From JAHEME01 sp034435035 (GTDB taxonomy: Bacteria; Chloroflexota; Anaerolineae; Aggregatilineales; UBA3940), in assembly GCA_034435035.1 (NCBI GenBank), contig DAOTXW010000041.1, positions 141,397 through 205,396 of the forward strand: a stretch of DNA of 64,000 nucleotides. Direction: 5' to 3'. The notes below the pieces were generated by a model. The model had not been told where the DNA came from. It made no database searches and worked only from the letters and a program-made list of their open reading frames with translations. This document shows, one piece after another, positions 57,190-64,000 of the stretch. Numbering within the stretch: the first letter of the stretch is position 1; every line of letters starts with the position of its first letter. The translations under genes and the position numbers were made by a program.

Positions 57190-58542
57190 ATGCCAGAATC
57201 CCACAACGTCCGTGGGGAAGCTCACCGTTATCTCACCAAGCTCAGTCTCTTCAGTCGAAACGCCCGCATGGTATTGATCTACAGTGGGCTGAGTGGGCTG
57301 GTGTTCGGTGTATTCCGCCTGTTGTTCAACTTCTATGTCTTGAGTCTGGGCGGCTATGACGAGCGCTTCATCGGGAACCTGACCAGCTACTCATCATTAG
57401 CTGCTCTGCTGGCAGCCCTGCCGGCTGTATACCTGGCCGATCGATTCTCGCAGAAACAGATTATGCTGGTGACCGGGGTGATCAGCGCCGGGGCGATCCT
57501 GGGCCTGGTGCTGTTCCCTATTCGCCCGATGCTGGTGCTGTTCAACATGACGCTCGGCCTGGCGATGGCGATTCGCCAGGTATCGGTGTCGCCTTTTCTA
57601 ATGCGCAACACCCATGAAGAAGAGCGGCAGTATGTCTTCAGCTTCAACTTCGGCCTGATGACTCTAGCCAGCGCCGCCGGTAACCAGCTTGGCGGCGCGC
57701 TGCCGGCATGGCTGGGCGGTATAGTCGGGGCGGCGCCAACCAGCACTCTGGCCTACCAGCTCACCCTGGGCAGTATGATTGCCGTCTCGCTGATTTCGCT
57801 CACCCCGCTGGTGTTTATCTCATCGCCTGCCCGCGATCCTGACCTGAAGATCGAGATGCCCTGGCAAAAGTTAGCGCGGCATGGTGGCAGGCTGGCGCGG
57901 CTGATCACCCCGCAGTTGATCATTGGGCTGGGTGCGGGCATGATGATGCCGTTCATGAACCTGTACTATCGTAACGTGTTTGGCCTGAGCGATGCTGCCA
58001 TCGGTACCATATTTGCTGCTGCCGTATTCGGCATGGCTGTCGCGCAGTTCATTGCGCCGCCTCTGGCCGACCGGCTCGGGAAAATCAACACCGTCATGCT
58101 GACGCAAGCCCTGTCGATTCCCTTCCTGATGATGCTTGGGCTGGCTGCCTGGGTCGTGCCAGCCGGGCAGGCCAGCCTGGCGCTCTGGTTTGGCATTACG
58201 GTGGTGGCTTACTTCCTGCGGATGGGCCTCATGAATCTGAGCGGCCCGGTGTATGAGACATTTATTCTGGAACAGGCGCCCCCGGATGCGCAGGCGCTGG
58301 CCTCCGCGCTGAACAGCCTATCTTTCCAGTTTGGCTGGGTCGTCAGCCCCTCAATCAGCGGGTGGTTCCAGGCTACTTACGGCGAGTTCGGGTTTGTCCC
58401 GGTGTTCGCCAGCGTGTCGATTCTCTATGCGGTGGCCATTGTCACCGAGTGGATATTCTTTGGCCGGGTTGCCAGGGACGCCAGGCTGGCTGCAAGCCGG
58501 ACCGCCGTGACGGCGGCGGATCGCCAGACCTCAACCCGATAG
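57190..58542 (+). CDS. Major facilitator superfamily transporter
   Basis: The protein has 450 residues with twelve predicted transmembrane helices in two six-helix bundles. MFS loop signature is seen between helices 2 and 3 (YLADRFSQKQ) and in the matching position of the second half (PLADRLGKIN). The substrate is not predictable; it lacks marks of sugar or drug subfamilies. ATG 57190 follows AAGGAA. It is convergent with the large membrane protein at 58549, 6 bases apart. Confidence 0.88.
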   Translation: MPESHNVRGEAHRYLTKLSLFSRNARMVLIYSGLSGLVFGVFRLLFNFYVLSLGGYDERFIGNLTSYSSLAALLAALPAVYLADRFSQKQIMLVTGVISAGAILGLVLFPIRPMLVLFNMTLGLAMAIRQVSVSPFLMRNTHEEERQYVFSFNFGLMTLASAAGNQLGGALPAWLGGIVGAAPTSTLAYQLTLGSMIAVSLISLTPLVFISSPARDPDLKIEMPWQKLARHGGRLARLITPQLIIGLGAGMMMPFMNLYYRNVFGLSDAAIGTIFAAAVFGMAVAQFIAPPLADRLGKINTVMLTQALSIPFLMMLGLAAWVVPAGQASLALWFGITVVAYFLRMGLMNLSGPVYETFILEQAPPDAQALASALNSLSFQFGWVVSPSISGWFQATYGEFGFVPVFASVSILYAVAIVTEWIFFGRVARDARLAASRTAVTAADRQTSTR

Positions 58543-58548
58543 TGGGCT

Positions 58549-61500
58549 TCACGGGATGCTGACCTGCCCTGGCAGGACAACCCGGCCGTCCGGATAAGTG
58601 CTGCCATCGGCTCCTGCAGCGGGCAGACGGGCAGCCGTGGCAGGATCATACCAGCCTACCGCGAGGCGATAATCCCCCGGCGGGACGCCCTGCAGATCCA
58701 GCGAAATCGTCTCTTCGATAACCTCGCTGTCCATCCAGCGAGTTGTTGGGTAGCTGTAAGCCAGCGGCATTGCATCCACCTGGCTGACAATGCGCTCAGT
58801 GGTCGGGTCGAACAGGTGAACAAAGTACTTGTAATCAGCCGTCGGCTGCCCGGCTGCCCCCCAGACCACCTGCATCTCCAGCGCTTCCTCGCCGACTTCC
58901 AGCGTATAGCCCCACAGCTTCAGCTGGTTGCCAAACAGGATCTCAAGATCGACCTCACGGTCAGGCAGGGTGAAGACTCGATCGCGTCCGGTGATGGTGA
59001 TCTGCCTGAGCCGGTGTACCGGGCCGAGCGCCCTGCCGGCGGCGTCTACGATCTGAACGGCCAGCGTGTAGTCGCCGGGCGGCAACGAGCCTGGCACCTC
59101 CAGCGCGTGCCGGCCGATCACGTAGGAACACGATCCGTCTTCCACTTGCCACAGGCGGGTGTCTGAGCCAGGAGCGAGCGGAGTCACACTCTGCCAGACT
59201 GCATCTTCCTCGCTCGAGAGAGTCCACAGCGCTCGAACATCCGGGTCAGGGGGGGTGGAGGCCAGCCAGCCGACTTCTACGGCAAGGGGATCTCCTTGAA
59301 CCAGACTATCTGGCAGCGCGGCGCCCTGGATGCGGAGCCCCTCCGCTGCCAGAAAGTCGTCTGCCGGGCAGTCGCGCACAGTTGCCTGATCCAGAATCAA
59401 GCGGGGGGTGATCGTCTCCCCCAGTGGGTGCAGTGAGCCCGCCTCGTAGAGTACGATCTGCAGCCGATAGGCTCCCGGCGGCAGCCCTGGCGGGGTAGCC
59501 AGCCGATAGCCGTCTGGCACCATCTCGCCGATCTCCCACAGGCCGGTCGGGTACAGCCCTGCGCCGCCGGTCTGAGTATCCAGAGATGCCCAGATCACTC
59601 CTGCCTCGTCGATCAGGCGCAGGGCGATCAGGTAATGGCGGGGTGCTTCGGCCAGAGCCTCCCACAGCAGCCAGACATAAACCGCCTCTGCCATCTGATC
59701 CACTTCTATGGCGCGCAGGGCAACCTCCGCAAAGCGCGCTTCCACAGAGATCATGCTGCGGGGAACAGGACCTCCTGCCACCACCACCGGGGCCATGAAC
59801 AGATCGCCCCGTGTGCGCCCGCTGGACGTCAGGGCCGGGTTCCCGGGAACGACCAGGCGTGGAAAATACAGGCCGGGAAGCAGCGCCGGGGCAGGCTGTC
59901 CGGCTCTGTAGATGGGCGATCCCTGGTCGTTCTGTTGGGGAGGAGCAGCCAGGTCGATCTCAACGCTGTCTGGCGGATCGCTTGACCAGTTCAGCTGCGC
60001 TCGCGGCGTCAGGCCATCCAGTGTCAGGGAGAATCCGATCAAACGCTCACCCCTTGCCAGCGCGATCCCGGCGGGGGCCGGATGCAGGAAGGCCTCCTGT
60101 CCGAAGTCCGCGTTTAGAGGGCCATCCAGCCCAGGGCTCTGCGGGCGTGTTTGCAGCCACAGCGAGCATCCCAGCAGGGCGGCTGTCAGCCCGGCAGCCC
60201 ATGCCCAGCCGGCACGGCTCCAGCGGGGAAGAGTCGGGTGCAGCAGCCCGATCAACCCGATCAGGGCCGCCAGCGAAGCCGCTTCCGCCCCCAGTCGTAC
60301 AGGGGTATGGCCCAGCCGCAGTTGGATGATATGCTCCCCTGTCGGGACTGCGAGCTGGCTATAGCCGACCCCTTCCAGCGGGCTGACTGGGATCATCTGG
60401 CCATCCATCGAGGCTCGCCAGCCGGGCCAGTACAGCACGGGTAGCGCGACTCGCGCATTCGGGCTGCTGACGGTCACCTCCCACTGCTGGCTGGCGGCTC
60501 CGGATACCAGGAGGCGGGCCGTGCCGGCGCCCTCCATGAATTTGGCACGGGGCGTGCGCCCCAGCAGAATGTCTGAGGTATAAGGCCGCGGCGTCGTCCA
60601 GCGCGGCAGGTACTCATAGCGGATTGTGGTCCCGATGTTCCCGCTGAATGACTCATACCATTGCAACCGCTGCGGGGTGATGTCGCCATCCCCGATCGGC
60701 ACGAAATCCAGATGCAGCGCCCCCAGGCCGGCGGCAGCCATCATGGCCGTTATACCAGCTGCCAGCACCGCTGGCAGATACCTCCATGCCCGGAAAACCG
60801 GTTTGGCAGGCATGGCTGCGTCCGGTGCGGGCGGCGCGGGAATCAGCGCGGCCGCTGATCCGGCGGTGAACAGCGCCTGCACGGACAGAAATCGCCACGG
60901 AAACTGCGCGAAGGGCAGCAGCGGCACATGCGCCCAGATCGGCTCCGAGATCGGAGTCATCATCAGGGTGGAGATCGCCAACCCGGCCAGCAGGAAGCCG
61001 GTGTGAGGGTGAGCGCGCTGGCGGACGAGCCGTATCACCAGCACGGCCACGCCAGCAGCAGCCACCGATGCCTGCACCAGCCCCATACTGAACGGTGATC
61101 GATCCGGGTGCCCGGTGTCGTAGTCAAACAGGAAACGCGTCTGGACCAGATCGACGCCGCGGAAGTGGTTGCCGTAGAAGAAGTAGCCGGTTGTTTGCTC
61201 GCCAAGCTGTACAAAGCTCTGCTCGGCCAGTGCTGGCAGCCATATCCAGGCGGCCAGCGCCAGCCCCAGCAGCCCCGCGGCGGCAGCCGGCAGAAGACGG
61301 CGCAGGGCGCCTGACTGCCCGGGCGCAAGGGTTCCGGTGAGCACATACAGGGCAGCAAAAGGCGAGAAGATCAATGCCGACACATTATGGGTCATCACCA
61401 GAGCGCCGTATGCGAGGGCGGCCTCGGCCATCCGTCTTGCCGACGGCTCCTGCATCACCCGCTGGAGCGTCAGCAGGATCAGGGGATACCATGCCATCGC

Positions 61501-61995
61501 CCAGAACTCGGCCAGGGAATCGCCGCGCACAAAGACGTTCACCAGATGGAACGGAGCCCAGGTATAGACAGCTGCTGCTGCCAGCCCTGCCAGGCGGTTC
61601 CCGGTAATTTCCTGAATCCAGGCCCAAACGGCCCATGCGGCGACGGCAAAACCCAGCAGATGGGTGAGCTTCAGGCTGAGAACATAAGACAGACCGGCCA
61701 GGCGGAGACTGGCGGCCAGGTAGTAAGGAAGGGCAGCATAATAGCTAAAGAACGGGTACCCGAGGCCGAACGCAGCATCTGGCATCCAGCGCACCGGAAA
61801 GATGCCATCCTGCAGAGCAACCACCAGCTGGTGCAGGCGGAACAGCAGGAAGGGGCTGTCTCCCCCGCTGCGGGTGTTCAGGAACCCGGCATCCAGGAAA
61901 AGGGGCGCTGCGGCAGCCAGCGCCACAGCAAGCGAGCCAGCAACCCACCATGTGGGCGCTGGCTCGCGTTCCGGAGCTGAATGAGGCACCGACAT
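58549..61995 (-). CDS. Large membrane protein with PTPS-related (PF10131-like) N-terminus
   Basis: The protein is ~1148 residues from ATG 61995 (GTG 62001 is also possible). Residues ~20-420 form about eleven transmembrane helices with GGDSPFLLFRLHQ and RWMPDAAFGLGYPFFSYY, which resemble the membrane domain called PTPS-related (GT-C type). The rest is extracytoplasmic: several beta-sandwich domains and a final module YFVHLFDPTTER...YPTTRW...PPGDYRLAVGWYDP that matches those at 3191, 5112 and 63518. It may build or modify surface glycans. It is the third gene of a minus-strand run from beyond 64000. Confidence 0.75.
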   Translation of the reverse strand: MSVPHSAPEREPAPTWWVAGSLAVALAAAAPLFLDAGFLNTRSGGDSPFLLFRLHQLVVALQDGIFPVRWMPDAAFGLGYPFFSYYAALPYYLAASLRLAGLSYVLSLKLTHLLGFAVAAWAVWAWIQEITGNRLAGLAAAAVYTWAPFHLVNVFVRGDSLAEFWAMAWYPLILLTLQRVMQEPSARRMAEAALAYGALVMTHNVSALIFSPFAALYVLTGTLAPGQSGALRRLLPAAAAGLLGLALAAWIWLPALAEQSFVQLGEQTTGYFFYGNHFRGVDLVQTRFLFDYDTGHPDRSPFSMGLVQASVAAAGVAVLVIRLVRQRAHPHTGFLLAGLAISTLMMTPISEPIWAHVPLLPFAQFPWRFLSVQALFTAGSAAALIPAPPAPDAAMPAKPVFRAWRYLPAVLAAGITAMMAAAGLGALHLDFVPIGDGDITPQRLQWYESFSGNIGTTIRYEYLPRWTTPRPYTSDILLGRTPRAKFMEGAGTARLLVSGAASQQWEVTVSSPNARVALPVLYWPGWRASMDGQMIPVSPLEGVGYSQLAVPTGEHIIQLRLGHTPVRLGAEAASLAALIGLIGLLHPTLPRWSRAGWAWAAGLTAALLGCSLWLQTRPQSPGLDGPLNADFGQEAFLHPAPAGIALARGERLIGFSLTLDGLTPRAQLNWSSDPPDSVEIDLAAPPQQNDQGSPIYRAGQPAPALLPGLYFPRLVVPGNPALTSSGRTRGDLFMAPVVVAGGPVPRSMISVEARFAEVALRAIEVDQMAEAVYVWLLWEALAEAPRHYLIALRLIDEAGVIWASLDTQTGGAGLYPTGLWEIGEMVPDGYRLATPPGLPPGAYRLQIVLYEAGSLHPLGETITPRLILDQATVRDCPADDFLAAEGLRIQGAALPDSLVQGDPLAVEVGWLASTPPDPDVRALWTLSSEEDAVWQSVTPLAPGSDTRLWQVEDGSCSYVIGRHALEVPGSLPPGDYTLAVQIVDAAGRALGPVHRLRQITITGRDRVFTLPDREVDLEILFGNQLKLWGYTLEVGEEALEMQVVWGAAGQPTADYKYFVHLFDPTTERIVSQVDAMPLAYSYPTTRWMDSEVIEETISLDLQGVPPGDYRLAVGWYDPATAARLPAAGADGSTYPDGRVVLPGQVSIP

Positions 61996-62014
61996 TCTCA
62001 CATCGGGGCAGGCA

Positions 62015-63505
62015 TCAGATCGGCTGGCGGCGCAGCAGCAGGAAGTATCCGCCGATGCCTGCGCCTGTCAGGAACAACACCATGCCGGCTGCACCAATCA
62101 GCGCTGTGGCCCAGACCGGCAGCAGCCCACCTCTCGAAGCGCCTCCGCTGGCATCGGACTCGCCCGCAGCCTGCCCGGTCGAAACGCCAAACTCACGGAT
62201 CACAGTGGCGCCGGGCGCGACGCTGGCTGCCCACGTCTGTTCGCTGGTGGGAGTCAGGTTGTCGCCCACCCACGAGACAATATAGGTTCCTGCATCCAGT
62301 TCGGTGAAGCAGTAAGGCTCATCCAGCCCGTTGGTGGTATAGGTGCCCACTGTCGCGGCGCTGCTGCTGACGGCAAACGTGACGCCGGGCTGTTTGGGTT
62401 CTTCCGGCTCGCGCAGGCCGTTGCCGTTCAGATCGTTATAACTCATGACGCAGATGCTGCCTTTAGCCGACTCGTCAACCACCTCGGCAGAGCCGCCCTC
62501 AGCCGGCTGCCCGCCTTCTCCACCAGAGGGCTGCTCGGCAACGGACGTGGGGCCCGGAGTCGGCGTGGGCGGGGCCGGGGCCGGAGTGGGTTCCGTGGCG
62601 GCCCTGACAACCAGCTGCTGGCCCACGCGTAGCACATCCGACTGGAGGTTGTTCAGACGGCGAATCTCATCCAGCGTCAGCCCGTAGGTGACGGCAATGC
62701 CCGTCAGCGTCTCGCAGCGCTGCACGGTATGGATGATCGAGCCGTCTGGCTGTGGAGTGGCCTGCTGGATGGAGCCCGCAGGCACGCTGTTGGCGCTGCA
62801 GCCGCCCTGGCTGCCACCGCCCCCACTCCCACTGCCACCCCCGCCTCCTCCGGATGGCTTGGGCGTATTGGTGGGCGCGGCTGCCTGCCCGACGGCAACC
62901 AGACTGGCATTGTCCCAGTAGAAATCCGTCTGCGTGACCGGATAGATGGTTTTGCCCCGCACCCAGACGCTGATCTGTGTGCCCTGCGCCGCCGCTTCGA
63001 CGGTGAATAGCTGATAAGTATCACGGGCGCTGACAGCTCCTGACCAGACGATCGACCCGGCGTTGGGGTTGTCACCCCCTTTGGGATCGATGCCGATCTG
63101 CATCTGCACATCCGTATCAGATGTCTTCTTGGTAATATCCGTTGTGGACCAGGCATGACCATAGATGCTGAAGCGGTAGATGGTCCCGCTGGTGACATTG
63201 GGTACCAGTTGATACAGCCCGGCGTCGTAGTCCCGATACTGCTCCCAGTAGCTGGCGGCGCGGGCCCCGGACTGGACGCGACTGCCGGCATCCGAAGGGT
63301 TGTAGCGTGGGCCGGCCAGCGCCGTATTCCACCAGGCTGCCCATTCGTTGGGCACCTGGCGTGCATTGTCCCCATTCCAGGCGTAAAAGCCGCCTTCAAA
63401 GTCGGGGTTTCGCAGCAGGTTACTCTGGCCTGCCACCGGTTGTGTAGCCAGGGCAAGGGCGATCATTGCCACTGCGGCCACGGCCAGTATCCGGATCCGG
63501 TTCAT
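62015..63505 (-). CDS. Secreted LysM protein with C-terminal membrane anchor
   Basis: The protein has 496 residues. Signal peptide (~1-26), then a ~175-residue carbohydrate-binding-like beta-sandwich (NPDFEGGFYAWN), a Gly/Ser linker, a LysM domain (HTVQRCETLTGIAVTYG...VGQQLVV), a Pro/Thr/Gly linker, an SdrD-B-like domain (NDLNGNGLREPEEP) and a final transmembrane helix with a LLLRRQ tail. No LPxTG motif, so anchoring is by the membrane helix. It should attach to peptidoglycan. It lies 12 bases after the right-edge gene and 20 before 61995, one operon. Confidence 0.82.
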   Translation of the reverse strand: MNRIRILAVAAVAMIALALATQPVAGQSNLLRNPDFEGGFYAWNGDNARQVPNEWAAWWNTALAGPRYNPSDAGSRVQSGARAASYWEQYRDYDAGLYQLVPNVTSGTIYRFSIYGHAWSTTDITKKTSDTDVQMQIGIDPKGGDNPNAGSIVWSGAVSARDTYQLFTVEAAAQGTQISVWVRGKTIYPVTQTDFYWDNASLVAVGQAAAPTNTPKPSGGGGGGSGSGGGGSQGGCSANSVPAGSIQQATPQPDGSIIHTVQRCETLTGIAVTYGLTLDEIRRLNNLQSDVLRVGQQLVVRAATEPTPAPAPPTPTPGPTSVAEQPSGGEGGQPAEGGSAEVVDESAKGSICVMSYNDLNGNGLREPEEPKQPGVTFAVSSSAATVGTYTTNGLDEPYCFTELDAGTYIVSWVGDNLTPTSEQTWAASVAPGATVIREFGVSTGQAAGESDASGGASRGGLLPVWATALIGAAGMVLFLTGAGIGGYFLLLRRQPI

Positions 63506-63517
63506 AATTAGCGCCTC

Positions 63518-64000
63518 TCAATCATGGCTCTCCCCCGGGAGGGGCAGGACCACCGCATCTTCCTGATGCGCCATAGTTGTTTGCAAAAGCCCCAGCCGCG
63601 CCATGGTGGCGGGGTTATACAGCCCAATTCGTATCTGCCAGTGAGTCTGGTCGGCGTCGGGCAGCGGCAGATCGACCCGCTGAATAATAACGCTTCCCTG
63701 CGACCACGACAACGGGGGGTAGAAGCTGCCGCCGGGCGGCTCGTCAGCCTGTGCTGCTATTCTGCCGTCTGGCCCGACAAGGTGCACAAAGGTCCGCGGC
63801 TCGGCCTCGATCGGAGGGGAATCGACATACCAATACAGGGCAACGGTCAGCAAGCGGCCCTGCTGGCTGACGCCGGCGTCGAGCAGCGCCATCCCATTCT
63901 CAAAACGCGCCCCCCGCGGCGCGGGTTCCCTCTCCGGGAGTGGGCGGACCGTGAAACGCACATACAGCCGGTAGGGCTCTGGCTCCAGGTCGCCGCGCGG
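63518..64000 (-). CDS. C-terminal part of an extracytoplasmic beta-sandwich protein (cut by window edge)
   Basis: The minus-strand frame is open from the stop at 63518 to the window edge; GTG at 63959-63961 could start translation, but the upstream sequence (RGDLEPEPYRLYVRF) reads as protein, so it is most likely internal. The visible ~160 residues contain FVHLVGPDGRIAAQADEPPGG...YP..W..G and a final GLYNPATMARLGL. This is the same module as at the ends of three large membrane proteins here, so the complete gene is probably another membrane GT-C-like protein. Confidence 0.65.
   Translation of the reverse strand, partial: PRGDLEPEPYRLYVRFTVRPLPEREPAPRGARFENGMALLDAGVSQQGRLLTVALYWYVDSPPIEAEPRTFVHLVGPDGRIAAQADEPPGGSFYPPLSWSQGSVIIQRVDLPLPDADQTHWQIRIGLYNPATMARLGLLQTTMAHQEDAVVLPLPGESHD

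Noticed and set aside
62015..62150. LPxTG or PEP-CTERM sorting signal in the C-terminus of the LysM protein
   Set aside because: Only a transmembrane helix with an Arg-containing tail is present; neither LPxTG nor PEP motif can be read.

Overview
This is a GC-rich bacterial chromosome segment that is densely coded, with no ribosomal operon, insertion sequence or CRISPR array. The gene mix points to an aerobic or facultative member of the Chloroflexota, Anaerolineae-like. It includes large membrane GT-C-like proteins with DUF2723 or PTPS-related folds, zinc-ribbon and TPR proteins full of P-D/S/A/E-W-L motifs, LysM lipoprotein-like proteins, an RpoD-type sigma factor and a multiheme cytochrome. 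The phylum call is inference from gene content, not from a marker-gene tree.

Layout. 1-2.4 kb: minus-strand operon of small membrane and zinc-ribbon proteins, cut by the left edge. 2.5-7.6 kb: a HAD phosphatase facing two large membrane glycosyltransferase-like proteins. 7.7-13.7 kb: a 1249-residue TPR/PDWL-repeat protein, a histone-deacetylase-family enzyme, the remnant of an alpha/beta hydrolase, and a LysM protein. 14.2-17 kb: a decaheme c-type cytochrome built from two pentaheme halves, then an Rrf2 regulator with Fe-S-type cysteines. 17-18.5 kb: a serine hydrolase. 18.6-31.6 kb: a long plus-strand cluster for aerobic phenylacetyl-CoA degradation (paaA, B, C, D, F, G, H plus an aldehyde dehydrogenase, a stand-alone crotonase, an aldo/keto reductase and others). 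paaE, paaK and paaJ are not in the window. 31.6-34.8 kb: a response-regulator/GAF/PAS/class III cyclase and an RpoD-like sigma factor with a textbook promoter and terminator. 35-39 kb: a zinc-ribbon membrane protein divergent from an aminotransferase/methylmalonate-semialdehyde dehydrogenase pair. 39-41 kb: tRNA-Ser(CGA), tadA, OsmC, and a coiled-coil/HhH protein.

41.3-48.9 kb is the most unusual part. It holds a NACHT-HEAT protein, a divergent small protein, and a NACHT-FGE-sulfatase protein. The small protein and the second NACHT protein share a Gly-rich motif block. The set looks like a STAND/NLR-type conflict (anti-phage) locus.

49-64 kb: a membrane-anchored protein of unknown function, methylmalonyl-CoA epimerase and mutase, moaA, a tiny extremely acidic protein, a receiver-roadblock protein, an MFS transporter, and a second cluster of large membrane/LysM/beta-sandwich proteins cut by the right edge.

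Metabolically the window fits together. Phenylacetate breakdown yields acetyl-CoA and succinyl-CoA. The aminotransferase and MmsA feed acetyl- or propionyl-CoA. The epimerase and mutase convert methylmalonyl-CoA to succinyl-CoA. Several genes have extended -10 promoters (TGN-TATAAT) placed so close to the start codon that leaderless transcripts are likely.
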